A DNA stretch of 64,000 bases from assembly GCA_934141535.1 (NCBI GenBank), contig CAKPCH010000003.1, positions 95,868 through 159,867 on the forward strand, given 5' to 3'. Source of the DNA: an uncultured Bacilli bacterium. Its GTDB lineage: Bacteria > Bacillota_I > Bacilli_A > RF39 > UBA660. Below are positions 7,902-15,395 of this stretch, one piece after another; the stretch's first letter is position 1, and each line of letters opens with the position of its first letter. The notes beneath the pieces are model-generated. The model saw only the letters and a program-made list of their open reading frames with translations. It did no database searches and was not told the origin of the DNA. The translations under genes were made by a program, and so were the position numbers.

Positions 7902-8684
7902 ATGGAATATATATTAAAAAAAGAAATTTTAGCACCTTTCATTATAATCTTAATATGCTTTTTTCTTTGCTTAATATCAAAAAGAATAGTTCATAGAATT
8001 TTTCATTATAAAAATAAAAAACTAAATGATGGAAAAGTTAAAACAATAATAAATTTAGTAAATAACATAACACAATTTGTAATTGTTTTAATAGGTGTAT
8101 TAGTAATATTAGAAATATATGGTATAGATACTAAATCATTAGTGGCATCTTTTGGTATAGTGGGACTTGTAACAGGACTTGCTTTACAAGATTTGTTAAA
8201 AGATCTTATAGTTGGAATTTCAATAATTTTTGAAGGACAGTATTCTATTGGAGATTGGGTTAAGATAAATGATTTCAAAGGGATGGTAATGCCATCAAAT
8301 TTAAGAACAACAAAACTAAAAGCTTTCTCTGGTGAAATAAAAACCATATCAAATAGAAATATAACAGAAATAACAAATTATAGTTTATATCGCGCTAATA
8401 TTGTGATAAATGTAGATGTAGCATACGAATCAGATATAGAAAAAGTAAAACAAGTACTTGATGAAATGTGCAACGAATTAAAAGAAAAATATCAATTAGA
8501 CAATATTGAGTGCTTAGGAATTCAAGAATTAGCATCTAGTTCAATAAGATTTGGAATAGTTTTATCTTGTAAATATGAAGATCAATTTAAACTAGAAAGA
8601 GAAATAAAAAAAGAAATAGTATTAGAACTTTCTAAAAACAATATAACTATACCTTATAATCAGGTGGTGATACATAATGGATAA
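7902..8684 (+). CDS. Small-conductance mechanosensitive channel, MscS family
   Basis: A 260-residue protein with two or three transmembrane helices. The pore-helix region reads SFGIVGLVTGLALQDLLKD (about 85-104), the equivalent of the glycine/alanine-rich TM3 of MscS; a beta domain follows with EGQYSIGDWVKIND and then the alpha/beta C-terminal vestibule. It releases solutes under membrane tension. It resembles B. subtilis YkuT in size. It starts one base after parB and its stop overlaps the start of the DUF951 gene, so it belongs to the par operon. Confidence 0.93.
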   Translation: MEYILKKEILAPFIIILICFFLCLISKRIVHRIFHYKNKKLNDGKVKTIINLVNNITQFVIVLIGVLVILEIYGIDTKSLVASFGIVGLVTGLALQDLLKDLIVGISIIFEGQYSIGDWVKINDFKGMVMPSNLRTTKLKAFSGEIKTISNRNITEITNYSLYRANIVINVDVAYESDIEKVKQVLDEMCNELKEKYQLDNIECLGIQELASSSIRFGIVLSCKYEDQFKLEREIKKEIVLELSKNNITIPYNQVVIHNG

Positions 8685-8862
8685 AGAATATAAAGAAGGA
8701 AGTGTTGTTATTATGAAAAAACAACATCCTTGTGGATATAATGAGTGGTTAATAACTAGAGTTGGTGCTGATATTAAAATAAAGTGTCAAAATTGTGGTA
8801 GATCAATTATGCTCTCTCGAATAGATTTTAATAAGAAATTAAAGAAAGTAATCACGTATTAG
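8677..8862 (+). CDS. yyzM: DUF951 family protein (YyzM-like)
   Basis: A 61-residue protein matching the DUF951 pattern: VVIMKKQHPCGYNEWLITRVGADIKIKCQNCGRSIML. Three conserved cysteines (PCG and CQNCG) suggest a small zinc-binding fold. The gene is found between parB and ychF in many Firmicutes and the same order is kept here. The function is unknown. The start ATG at 8677 overlaps the stop of the channel gene by eight bases and follows GGTGATACATA. Confidence 0.9.
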   Translation: MDKEYKEGSVVIMKKQHPCGYNEWLITRVGADIKIKCQNCGRSIMLSRIDFNKKLKKVITY

Positions 8863-8872
8863 GAGGAGTTTT

Positions 8873-10360
8873 GTGAAAAGAAAAAAACGTCCTATAGGGA
8901 CAGTTGTAGAAATAATAATGTTTGCTGTGTTTATATCGGTAATAGGATTAATTTTAAACTTATTAGGAGTATCTGGATATAAAACAGACGTTGCAAGCTT
9001 TGAAACAACTTTGGTTGTAGTAGAAAATATATTCAGCATTAAGGGAATAAAATATATATTAAATAATACATTAACAAATTTTCAAGCAATGGAACCATTG
9101 GTATTAATAATTTTATCTTTAATAGCAATCTCTATATTGGAAGCAAGTGGACTTTTAAAGCAAATATTTACACCTTTAAAAAAAATTAAACCTAAATATA
9201 TAACTTTAATGGTAATGTTTGTTGGAATAATATCTACAATAATAGGAGATTATAGTTATGCTTTATTAATACCACTTTCAGGTATACTTTATAAGTATAT
9301 AGGAAGAAACTCAAGCCTTGGAGTACTTACAATGTTTACAGCAATTACAATAGGTTATGGTACTGGTTTAATATATAATTATCAAGCATACGAACTTGGA
9401 AACATAACTGAACTAGCTGCATCTGATATAATTCAAAATTATAACTTTGAACTATTATCAAACATCTTTTTACTAGTAGTATCTACAATAATACTTACAA
9501 TAGTAGGTACCGTACTATTAGAAAGGTTTGCTAAAAGATATCCTCGAAATGAAGAAGTAGATAATTTAAACTTATCAAAAAAAGCCTCAAAAATAACATT
9601 AATAGCATTTATAATTATGGTTTTAATTCTTGCTTATTCAATAATTCCATCATTACCATGTTCAGGAATATTACTTGATAAAACACAACCAACATATATA
9701 GGAAAACTTTTTGGTTATTCTTCAACATTAAATCAAGGATTTATGTTGCTTGTTATGATTATACTTATGGTATGTGGATTTATATATGGTGCAGTATCAA
9801 AAAATATTAAAAATAGTAGTGACTATAGTAGAGCGCTTACTAAAACATTTTCAGATACTGGATATGTATTTGTGCTATTGTTCTTTTCTTCAATACTATA
9901 TGAAATAATTACTTACACAAATATAGATACTGTTATAGCTACTAATATAGTAGATTTTATGGGAGCAAGTAAATTATCAGGCGTAATACTTGTTATATTG
10001 TCATTTATATCTATTGTACTAATATCAGTAATTATGCCATCATCAGTAACAAAATGGAATTTAGTAGCGCCTGTTTATGTACCTTTATTAATGCGAGCTA
10101 ACATTTCTCCATCATTTACCCAAACATTATTTGTGGCAGCTGATTCAGTCGGAAAAATGTTTTCACCAATATACATATATTTAATAATTACAATAGGATT
10201 TATGTATAAATATGAACATGATTCAAATATAAACATAATACAGACTATGAAAAAGATAATGCCAATAATATTAATCTTATCATTAACTTGGTTAGTAATA
10301 ATATTAGGATGGTATTTACTTGGACTTCCAATAGGTATAGGATCAAGTATTACTTTATAA
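8873..10360 (+). CDS. AbgT-family transporter
   Basis: A 495-residue protein with about eleven hydrophobic segments. The pattern NFQAMEPLVLIILSLIAISILEASGLL and GDYSYALLIPLSGILYKYIGRNS fits the AbgT family (p-aminobenzoyl-glutamate transport), as do the C-terminal stretches SSVTKWNLVAPVYVPLL and AADSVGKMFSP. AbgT proteins import p-aminobenzoyl-glutamate or, in other members, export sulfonamides; which applies here is not known. GTG start at 8873 with AGGAGGAG eight bases upstream. It has been inserted between yyzM and ychF, which are otherwise neighbours in related genomes. Confidence 0.82.
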   Translation: MKRKKRPIGTVVEIIMFAVFISVIGLILNLLGVSGYKTDVASFETTLVVVENIFSIKGIKYILNNTLTNFQAMEPLVLIILSLIAISILEASGLLKQIFTPLKKIKPKYITLMVMFVGIISTIIGDYSYALLIPLSGILYKYIGRNSSLGVLTMFTAITIGYGTGLIYNYQAYELGNITELAASDIIQNYNFELLSNIFLLVVSTIILTIVGTVLLERFAKRYPRNEEVDNLNLSKKASKITLIAFIIMVLILAYSIIPSLPCSGILLDKTQPTYIGKLFGYSSTLNQGFMLLVMIILMVCGFIYGAVSKNIKNSSDYSRALTKTFSDTGYVFVLLFFSSILYEIITYTNIDTVIATNIVDFMGASKLSGVILVILSFISIVLISVIMPSSVTKWNLVAPVYVPLLMRANISPSFTQTLFVAADSVGKMFSPIYIYLIITIGFMYKYEHDSNINIIQTMKKIMPIILILSLTWLVIILGWYLLGLPIGIGSSITL

Positions 10361-10415
10361 TTTACATTTGTTTACACATATAAAACAATAAAATAAAAAA
10401 AAGCAAAAATACCCA

Positions 10416-10443
10416 TTGTTTACTAAAATATCTTTGTTATAAT
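10416..10443 (+). promoter_or_regulatory. Sigma-A promoter upstream of the ychF leader RNA
   Basis: TTGTTT (10416-10421), a 16-base spacer and TATAAT (10438-10443). Initiation would be near 10450. Confidence 0.6.
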
Positions 10444-10449
10444 TAAAAT

Positions 10450-10533
10450 GTAAGATAGATTTGTATTTTACGATGGGTAGTTTACTGTAAGAGAATACAG
10501 AAAAGGGGAAATACCACAACAGTGGTATTTTTT
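10450..10533 (+). ncRNA. Candidate short structured RNA or attenuated leader before ychF
   Basis: A promoter and an intrinsic terminator delimit about 84 bases without an open frame. GTAAGA and TTTTAC (about 10451-10470) can pair, CTGTA/TACAG (10485-10499) forms a small hairpin, and an AAAAGGGG stretch precedes the terminator. ychF has a second promoter after the terminator, so this RNA could be an independent product; it could equally be a riboswitch-like leader whose terminator is sometimes read through. I do not recognise a known riboswitch consensus. Confidence 0.4.
10509..10533 (+). terminator. Intrinsic terminator in the ychF upstream region
   Basis: AAATACCAC (10509-10517) and GTGGTATTT (10522-10530), a perfect 9-bp stem with a four-base loop, followed by Ts. 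Confidence 0.85.
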
Positions 10534-10534
10534 G

Positions 10535-10563
10535 TTGAATTTTATTTATATTTATAGTAAACT
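10535..10563 (+). promoter_or_regulatory. Second promoter, proximal to ychF
   Basis: TTGAAT (10535-10540), 17 bases and TAAACT (10558-10563), the same -10 hexamer as the rpmE promoter. AGTAAACT here is the exact reverse complement of AGTTTACT at 10479-10486 in the upstream RNA. Confidence 0.5.
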
Positions 10564-10584
10564 ATTTAAGAAAGAAGTGATTAT

Positions 10585-11685
10585 ATGAGTTTAACAGCAG
10601 GTATAGTAGGACTACCAAATGTAGGTAAAAGTACATTATTTAATGCTATAACAAAACAAACAATTTTAGCAGCCAATTATCCATTTGCTACAATAGATCC
10701 AAATGTAGGTGTTGTTGCAGTTCCAGATAAGAGACTAGATTTTTTAAATGAGTTATATAAACCTAAAAGTTTAGTACCAACATCATTTGAATTTACAGAT
10801 ATAGCAGGATTAGTAAAAGGAGCTTCATTAGGAGAAGGTTTAGGAAATAAATTTTTATCACATATAAGGGAAGTGGATGCTATATGTGAGGTTGTTAGAT
10901 GTTTTGAAAATAAAGATATAATACATGTTGAAAATGTAGTAGATCCAATAAGGGATATAGAAATAATAGAAGTAGAACTTATATTGGCAGATTTAGAAGT
11001 AGTAGAAAATAGATTTAATAAAATAGGTAAGAAGGCAGCACTATCTAAAGATAAAGAAGTTCAAAAAGAAGCAGCAATACTTACTAAATTAAAAGAAGCA
11101 TTAGAAAAAAATATACCAATAAGAAGAATAGAGTTAACAGATGATGAAAAAGCTTACATTAAGCCATTTAATCTACTAACTAGTAAACCAATAATATATG
11201 TTGCTAATGTTTCAGAAGATGATTTATTAACACAAGACAATAAATATATATCTCTTGTAAAAGAATATGCAAAAAAAGATAATGCTGAAGTAGTTACAAT
11301 ATGCGCTAAAATAGAATCAGATTTAGTAGATATGAGCGAAGATGAGAAAAAGATGTTTTTAAATGAATTAGGTATAGATTCTAGTGGTATAGAAAAACTA
11401 ATACAAGCTTCATATCATTTATTAGGCCTAAAGACATTCTTTACTGCAGGAAGCGATGAATGTAGAGCCTGGACATTTAAGAGTGGCATGAAGGCTCCAG
11501 AATGTGCTGGAATAATACATACAGATTTTCAAAAAGGATTTATTAAAGCAGAAGTTATGAGTTTTGAAGATTTAGAAAAATATAAAGATGAAAAATCAGT
11601 AAAAGAAGCAGGTAGAATGAGACTTGAAGGAAAAGAATATGTAATGCAAGATGGAGATATTTGCTATTTTAGATTTAATGTATAA
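10585..11685 (+). CDS. ychF: Ribosome-associated GTPase/ATPase YchF (EngD)
   Basis: A 366-residue Obg-family protein. G1 is GLPNVGKST near residue 8; the following PFATIDPNVGVV and DIAGLVKGAS are the switch regions; the C-terminal TGS-like domain includes the RAWTFKSGMKAPECAGIIHTDF stretch typical of YchF. YchF prefers ATP to GTP because its G4 motif is altered, here within LTSKPIIYVANVSE. It binds ribosomes and affects stress responses. It sits between the par cluster and rpsF as in B. subtilis. ATG 10585 follows AAAGAAGTGATT. Confidence 0.96.
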   Translation: MSLTAGIVGLPNVGKSTLFNAITKQTILAANYPFATIDPNVGVVAVPDKRLDFLNELYKPKSLVPTSFEFTDIAGLVKGASLGEGLGNKFLSHIREVDAICEVVRCFENKDIIHVENVVDPIRDIEIIEVELILADLEVVENRFNKIGKKAALSKDKEVQKEAAILTKLKEALEKNIPIRRIELTDDEKAYIKPFNLLTSKPIIYVANVSEDDLLTQDNKYISLVKEYAKKDNAEVVTICAKIESDLVDMSEDEKKMFLNELGIDSSGIEKLIQASYHLLGLKTFFTAGSDECRAWTFKSGMKAPECAGIIHTDFQKGFIKAEVMSFEDLEKYKDEKSVKEAGRMRLEGKEYVMQDGDICYFRFNV

Positions 11686-11716
11686 AAAAATAAGTACTTT
11701 CGTACTTTATTTTTTA
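11685..11716. terminator. Bidirectional terminator between ychF and the XRE gene
   Basis: AAGTAC (11692-11697) and GTACTT (11702-11707) flank a TTTC loop, extended by A-rich and T-rich arms with one bulge, so both strands end in a T run. Confidence 0.7.
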
Positions 11717-11943
11717 TATTCAATAATATCGTCAATAGAGCAATCTAAATAATCGCAAAGTCTTGCTAATACATAAATATCAAGTTTAATTAATTCACCG
11801 TTCATCAATCTTTTTATAACCTTAAAATCGGTGTTAGTATCACGCATCAACTGATTTATACTTATATTATTGTCATCTAATAAATCTTCTAATTTAAAAA
11901 TAAACTTACCTTTTTGTGTATTGCTTTCAATAATTTTACTCAT
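11707..11943 (-). CDS. Small XRE/YozG-like HTH regulator
   Basis: A 78-residue protein. The core KLEDLLDDNNISINQLMRDTNTDFKVIKRLMNGELIKLDIYVLARLCDYLDCSIDDIIEYKK is a Cro/CI-type helix-turn-helix of the YozG subclass, in which the LARLCDYLDCSIDDI segment is characteristic. There is no effector domain. ATG 11943 has GGAGGGTGTAGT upstream. It has its own short transcript, convergent with ychF. Targets are unknown. Confidence 0.85.
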   Translation of the reverse strand: MSKIIESNTQKGKFIFKLEDLLDDNNISINQLMRDTNTDFKVIKRLMNGELIKLDIYVLARLCDYLDCSIDDIIEYKK

Positions 11944-12019
11944 ACTACACCCTCCATATTTAATTTTATAATTATATTGGATGATTAACTATTGGCTAGT
12001 TAACTACTGGTTATATAGC

Positions 12020-12514
12020 CTAAAACAATTTGGTCTTTATAAGAATAGTCATAATAAAATCAAGACAAAATAAAAATATTAAAATATAAGTTATATATTT
12101 AGGAATAATAGATATATATAAATCAATAAAAGGTTTAATAAAGTATATTAGAATTATACTAGATAGTCCCCATATAATAGACATTTCAATAGATGTATAC
12201 TTTCCAATGTTTAATTTGTGATTAGAATAATCCCATAATTCTTTATTAAAGATTAATTCAATTAAATATCCTCCAATCATTTCTATAATGGATAAAACAA
12301 TAGAGCAAGTTAAAAATAATAAAATAATTTTTATAAATTTTTTAATCTTAAATCTATTAATAATATTATAAATAACAATAATTAATATAGTCCCAATACC
12401 ATATATAGGAGTCCAATATCCAAACAATATTCCACTATCATTATTAGTATAAAAAAATGATTCAATAAAATGTCCTATTATAGACATAATAAAAAAATAA
12501 TTAAAATAATACAT
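12020..12514 (-). CDS. CmpB-type putative ABC-transporter permease family membrane protein
   Basis: A 164-residue protein with about five hydrophobic segments. GYWTPIYGIGTI and the later ELWDYSNHKLNIGKYTSIEMSIIWGL match the PF06541 'putative ABC transporter type IV, CmpB' family. Despite the family name no ATPase partner is encoded nearby, so transport activity is not supported. The ATG at 12514 follows AGGGGGA; the frame is open to 12541 but that extension lies upstream of the binding site. Confidence 0.75.
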   Translation of the reverse strand: MYYFNYFFIMSIIGHFIESFFYTNNDSGILFGYWTPIYGIGTILIIVIYNIINRFKIKKFIKIILLFLTCSIVLSIIEMIGGYLIELIFNKELWDYSNHKLNIGKYTSIEMSIIWGLSSIILIYFIKPFIDLYISIIPKYITYILIFLFCLDFIMTILIKTKLF

Positions 12515-12588
12515 TAATATCCCCCTAATTATTATGTTCACAATTAATTTTATTATAATTTAATAATATAAAAATATAATAAAATAGG

Positions 12589-12617
12589 TTTACAAACAAA
12601 AAAAAGTTTGCTATAAT
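12589..12617 (+). promoter_or_regulatory. Sigma-A promoter of rpsF-ssb-rpsR, extended -10
   Basis: TTTACA (12589-12594), 17 bases, TATAAT (12612-12617) with TGC directly upstream. Confidence 0.82.
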
Positions 12618-12623
12618 CTAAAT

Positions 12624-12674
12624 CGAGTAAGAAATTTACTCCTTGCTCTTAAAGAGCCAAAGACCATAAGGAGG
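12624..12674 (+). promoter_or_regulatory. Structured rpsF leader, possible S6:S18 autoregulatory site
   Basis: GAGTAA/TTACTC (12625-12641) forms a first hairpin. Next, GCTCTT/AAGAGC (12645-12657) can be closed by CCTT (12641-12644) pairing with AAGG (12668-12671), leaving the bulge CAAAGACCAT; AAGG is part of the AGGAGG ribosome binding site. S6:S18 complexes are known to repress rpsF leaders in many bacteria; the assignment here rests on position and shape. Confidence 0.45.
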
Positions 12675-12681
12675 TGTAAGA

Positions 12682-12984
12682 ATGAGAAATTATGAAATTA
12701 TGTTCATAGTAAGACCAACACTAGGAGAAGATGAAATTAAAAAAGTAGCATCTAATTTCCAAAAAACTTTAGAAAATAATGGAGCTAAAGTTACAAACGT
12801 TGATGCTTGGGGACAAAAATCTTTAGCATACGATATTAAAGTTGGTAGAAATACTTACAAAAGTGGATATTACTTCGTAGTTGATATTGAGGCAAATGAT
12901 GATAAAGCTATAAAAGAATTTGACCGTTTAGCTTTAATTAGCCAAGATATAGTTAGACATTTAATTATAAACAAGGAAGACTAA
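12682..12984 (+). CDS. rpsF: 30S ribosomal protein bS6
   Basis: A 100-residue protein beginning MRNYEIMFIVRPTLGEDEIK, the usual S6 start, with WGQKSLAYDIK in the middle and HLIINKED at the end. S6 binds the 30S platform together with S18, whose gene is third in this operon. ATG 12682 follows AGGAGGTG. First gene of rpsF-ssb-rpsR, preceded by a structured leader. Confidence 0.98.
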   Translation: MRNYEIMFIVRPTLGEDEIKKVASNFQKTLENNGAKVTNVDAWGQKSLAYDIKVGRNTYKSGYYFVVDIEANDDKAIKEFDRLALISQDIVRHLIINKED

Positions 12985-12995
12985 GAGGTGAATCT

Positions 12996-13466
12996 ATGAA
13001 TAAAGTAGTATTATTGGGAAGACTAACTGCTAAACCAGAATTAAGATATACTGCACAAAATACAGCTTATACTAGATTTTCTGTTGCAGTAAATAGAAAT
13101 TTTACAAATGCATCAGGACAAAGAGAAGCGGATTTTATAAATGTAGTAGCTTGGAGAAAACAAGCAGAGACAATATCAAAATTTTTTGATAAAGGAAATT
13201 TAATAGCAATCGAAGGAAGATTGCAAACAGGAAATTATGATGATAAAGACGGTAATAAAAGATATACAGTTGATGTAGCTCTAGATAACTTTGAATTTGT
13301 AGAAAGTAAAGCTGCAAGAGCTCAATCTACAGATTCACAAAGTCAACCAGCTTCACCATCGCCATATGATTACCAAGAACCTTCAACACCTTCAGTAAAT
13401 GTTGAAAATGATCCATTTGCTGAATTTGGAGATAGCGTTTCTATAGATGATAATTTCCTAGAATAA
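12996..13466 (+). CDS. ssb: Single-stranded DNA-binding protein
   Basis: A 156-residue SSB: an OB fold at residues 1-107 (MNKVVLLGRLTAKPELRYT, FINVVAWRKQAE, IEGRLQTGNYDDKDGNKRYT), a glutamine/serine/proline-rich linker and a short acidic tail. The tail ends SIDDNFLE, whereas most bacterial SSBs end in DDDLPF; the acidic-hydrophobic character is kept but the terminal Pro-Phe is absent. GAGGTGAATCT precedes the ATG. Its position between rpsF and rpsR identifies it as the replicative SsbA. Confidence 0.97.
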   Translation: MNKVVLLGRLTAKPELRYTAQNTAYTRFSVAVNRNFTNASGQREADFINVVAWRKQAETISKFFDKGNLIAIEGRLQTGNYDDKDGNKRYTVDVALDNFEFVESKAARAQSTDSQSQPASPSPYDYQEPSTPSVNVENDPFAEFGDSVSIDDNFLE

Positions 13467-13481
13467 TAGGAGGAATAAGTA

Positions 13482-13700
13482 ATGGCTGAATTTTTTAGAA
13501 AAAAGAAAAAAGTTTGTCAAATGTGTGCTGGAAAAGATGTTGATTACAAAAATGTAGAAGTAATCAAAAAATATGTAAGCGCAGATAAAGGTAAAATTTT
13601 ACCAAGAAGAATTACAGGTGCATGTGCTAAACATCAAAGACATATAGCAACTCAAGTTAAATATGCTAGACATATGGCACTTATACCATTCGTTAAATAA
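13482..13700 (+). CDS. rpsR: 30S ribosomal protein bS18
   Basis: A 72-residue basic protein with the S18 core YVSADKGKILPRRITGACAKHQRHIATQVKYARHMALIPFV. The N-terminal CQMCAGKDVDYKN retains two cysteines of the zinc-capable form. AGGAGGAATAAGT precedes the ATG. Last gene of the operon; a hairpin terminator follows at 13728. Confidence 0.97.
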   Translation: MAEFFRKKKKVCQMCAGKDVDYKNVEVIKKYVSADKGKILPRRITGACAKHQRHIATQVKYARHMALIPFVK

Positions 13701-13727
13701 TAACAAAATAACAAGATAACAAAAAAC

Positions 13728-13753
13728 AGGTAGCAAACATAAAGCTACCTTTT
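13728..13753 (+). terminator. Terminator of rpsF-ssb-rpsR
   Basis: AGGTAGC (13728-13734) and GCTACCT (13744-13750) with a nine-base loop and a short T run. Confidence 0.7.
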
Positions 13754-13756
13754 AAG

Positions 13757-13785
13757 TTGACAAAAACTTACTTTAGTGTTATTAT
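13757..13785 (+). promoter_or_regulatory. Strong sigma-A promoter for the sigma factor gene
   Basis: TTGACA (13757-13762), exactly 17 bases, TATTAT (13780-13785). Start near 13792, leaving a leader of about 20 bases. Confidence 0.85.
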
Positions 13786-13810
13786 ACGTGCAAAAAAAGA
13801 GGTGAGCTTT

Positions 13811-14851
13811 ATGGAAATTAAAAAAGTAGAAGATTTAATGACAAAAATACATGATAATAAAATAGATGTGGAAGAAATACTAAAATTAGAATTAAGCGAA
13901 CAAGATTATCTTTCAGTTTTAGAAATTTTAAAATCAAAAAATATAGAAGTAATAGAAAATGATAAGGAATCATTTCAACAAGTAGTAGAACAAGAAAAAG
14001 TAAATGGATATAGTAGTGTTGATGCTGTAAGACAATATTTAAAAGAAATAGGAAAAATTAAATTATTAAGTCAAAGCGAGGAACAAGAATTAGCATACAA
14101 AATACAAGACGGAGATTTGAAAGCTGTAAAAGAATTATCAGAGGCAAATTTAAGATTAGTAGTAAACATTGCTAAAAATTATCAATTTAAAGGTTTACCA
14201 CTTTTAGATTTAATACAAGAAGGAAATATTGGACTTGTAAAAGCAGCAAAAAAGTTTGATGTGACAAAAGGATATAAATTTTCAACATACGCAACATGGT
14301 GGGTAAGACAAGGCATAACACGAGCTTTAGCAGATCAATCAAGAACAGTTCGTATACCTGTTCATATGGTAGAAAAAATAAATAGAATAAAAAGGATAGA
14401 AAGCGACTTAACTTGTGAATTGAATAGAATTCCGACTGAAGAAGAAATTGCTCAAAAAGCTTGTATTACTGTAGATCAATTAAAACAATTAAAAGATTTA
14501 ATGCAAGATATAGTTAGCCTTGATGTACCAATAGGAGAAGATAATGATATAACGCTAAGTGATTTTTTAGCAGATGAAGAATCTACTGAAGATATATTAA
14601 GTCAAAAATTTGATAGAGAAATGCTTGAAAAATTACTAAGTGGCATAACAGAAAGAGAAAAACATATCATAAAATTAAGATATGGTTTAACAGATGGAGT
14701 TATGCACACTTTAGAAGAAGTAGGAAAAACATTAGGAATAACACGTGAACGTGTTAGACAAATAGAAACAAAAACTTTAAGAAAACTAAAATCAAAAGCA
14801 CAAAGTATGGAAAAACAACCCAAACCTAAAACATTTCAATATAAGAAGTAA
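13811..14851 (+). CDS. sigA: Primary RNA polymerase sigma factor SigA/RpoD
   Basis: A 346-residue sigma-70. Region 1.2 starts at DAVRQYLKEIGKIKLLSQSEE (about 71-91); region 2 includes NLRLVVNIAK, LDLIQEGNIGLVKAAKKFD and FSTYATWWVRQGITRAL (about 113-173); region 4 has ITEREKHIIKLRYGL and a helix-turn-helix LEEVGKTLGITRERVRQIE that reads the -35. Length and full region 2.3-2.4 sequence support the housekeeping factor rather than a group 2 paralogue. An upstream TTG at 13757 in frame lies in the promoter; ATG 13811 after GAGGTGAG is the start. Unlike most Bacillota it is not next to dnaG here. Confidence 0.92.
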   Translation: MEIKKVEDLMTKIHDNKIDVEEILKLELSEQDYLSVLEILKSKNIEVIENDKESFQQVVEQEKVNGYSSVDAVRQYLKEIGKIKLLSQSEEQELAYKIQDGDLKAVKELSEANLRLVVNIAKNYQFKGLPLLDLIQEGNIGLVKAAKKFDVTKGYKFSTYATWWVRQGITRALADQSRTVRIPVHMVEKINRIKRIESDLTCELNRIPTEEEIAQKACITVDQLKQLKDLMQDIVSLDVPIGEDNDITLSDFLADEESTEDILSQKFDREMLEKLLSGITEREKHIIKLRYGLTDGVMHTLEEVGKTLGITRERVRQIETKTLRKLKSKAQSMEKQPKPKTFQYKK

Positions 14852-14872
14852 AAGAGGACAACCTCTTTTTTT
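14851..14872 (+). terminator. Intrinsic terminator after sigA
   Basis: AAAGAGG (14851-14857), loop ACAA, CCTCTTT (14862-14868), then Ts. Confidence 0.85.
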
Positions 14873-14880
14873 ATTTATAA

Positions 14881-15168
14881 TTATTTATAATTATTCATAA
14901 TATTATTTATTTCACTTTTAATGTTATTAGCAGATCTCATTAAATTATTATCATTTATTACATGCGCATTTTGATTATTTGATGTACCATTTCTGTTGTT
15001 TAATACTTGTTGTTGAGCTGAATATGTACACATAGTTTGCCCAATCATCATAAACCAGTTACCTAGTGAATTTTGTTCCGCAGGTGTTAAATCATCACAA
15101 AGAAGTAGTCCAATTATAAAAGCACTTGTTGTAAAAGATGTAGCAGAAACACTAGGGACAAGCTTCAT
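14881..15168 (-). CDS. Small protein of unknown function with an N-terminal hydrophobic segment
   Basis: A 95-residue protein not assigned to a family. Residues 9-23 (SFTTSAFIIGLLLCD) are hydrophobic, followed by DLTPAEQNSLGNWFMMIGQTM and an Asn-rich C-terminus. Similar short proteins beginning MKLVPSVSATSF are, to my memory, common as unnamed genes in clostridial and gut Firmicute genomes, but I give no function. ATG 15168 lies six bases after GGTGA; an ATG at 15174 abuts that site. It stands alone, convergent with sigA. Confidence 0.7.
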   Translation of the reverse strand: MKLVPSVSATSFTTSAFIIGLLLCDDLTPAEQNSLGNWFMMIGQTMCTYSAQQQVLNNRNGTSNNQNAHVINDNNLMRSANNIKSEINNIMNNYK

Positions 15169-15232
15169 AAACATTCACCTATATAAAATATATTTAAAAT
15201 AATAAAAAAATTTGCGAAATTGCTAAAAAAAG

Positions 15233-15261
15233 GTTGATTTTTTTAATGTTTTAACGTATAA
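15233..15261 (+). promoter_or_regulatory. Promoter of the S10-spc-alpha superoperon
   Basis: TTGATT (15233-15238), 17 bases, TATAAT (15256-15261). Start near 15268. A further TATAAT at 15326-15331 has no fitting -35. Confidence 0.8.
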
Positions 15262-15267
15262 TCTTGT

Positions 15268-15380
15268 ATGTGTGGCGTGCATGGATGTGTAAGGTTGCTG
15301 ATACACCAGGTTAAGTTGTATTACAATATAATCTAAGAATTAGGTTTTTACACGGAGCAAGTCTATACTGGATATAGGCG
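15268..15380 (+). promoter_or_regulatory. Structured rpsJ leader
   Basis: About 128 bases lie between the predicted transcription start and rpsJ. GTGTA (15286-15290) and TACAC (15301-15305) close a hairpin whose loop is AGGTTGCTGA, a sequence I recall from rpsJ leaders of other Bacilli. The remainder has further pairing options but no clear terminator. In Firmicutes leader-based control of this operon has been proposed; the mechanism here is an inference. Confidence 0.5.
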
Positions 15381-15395
15381 AAGGGAGGATACAAG

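Noticed and set aside
13757..13810. N-terminal extension of the sigma factor
   Set aside because: The region is a consensus promoter; the extended TTG start would lie on the -35.
15321..15340. Second S10 operon promoter at the TATAAT of 15326
   Set aside because: No -35 element at 16-18 bases and no TG extension.
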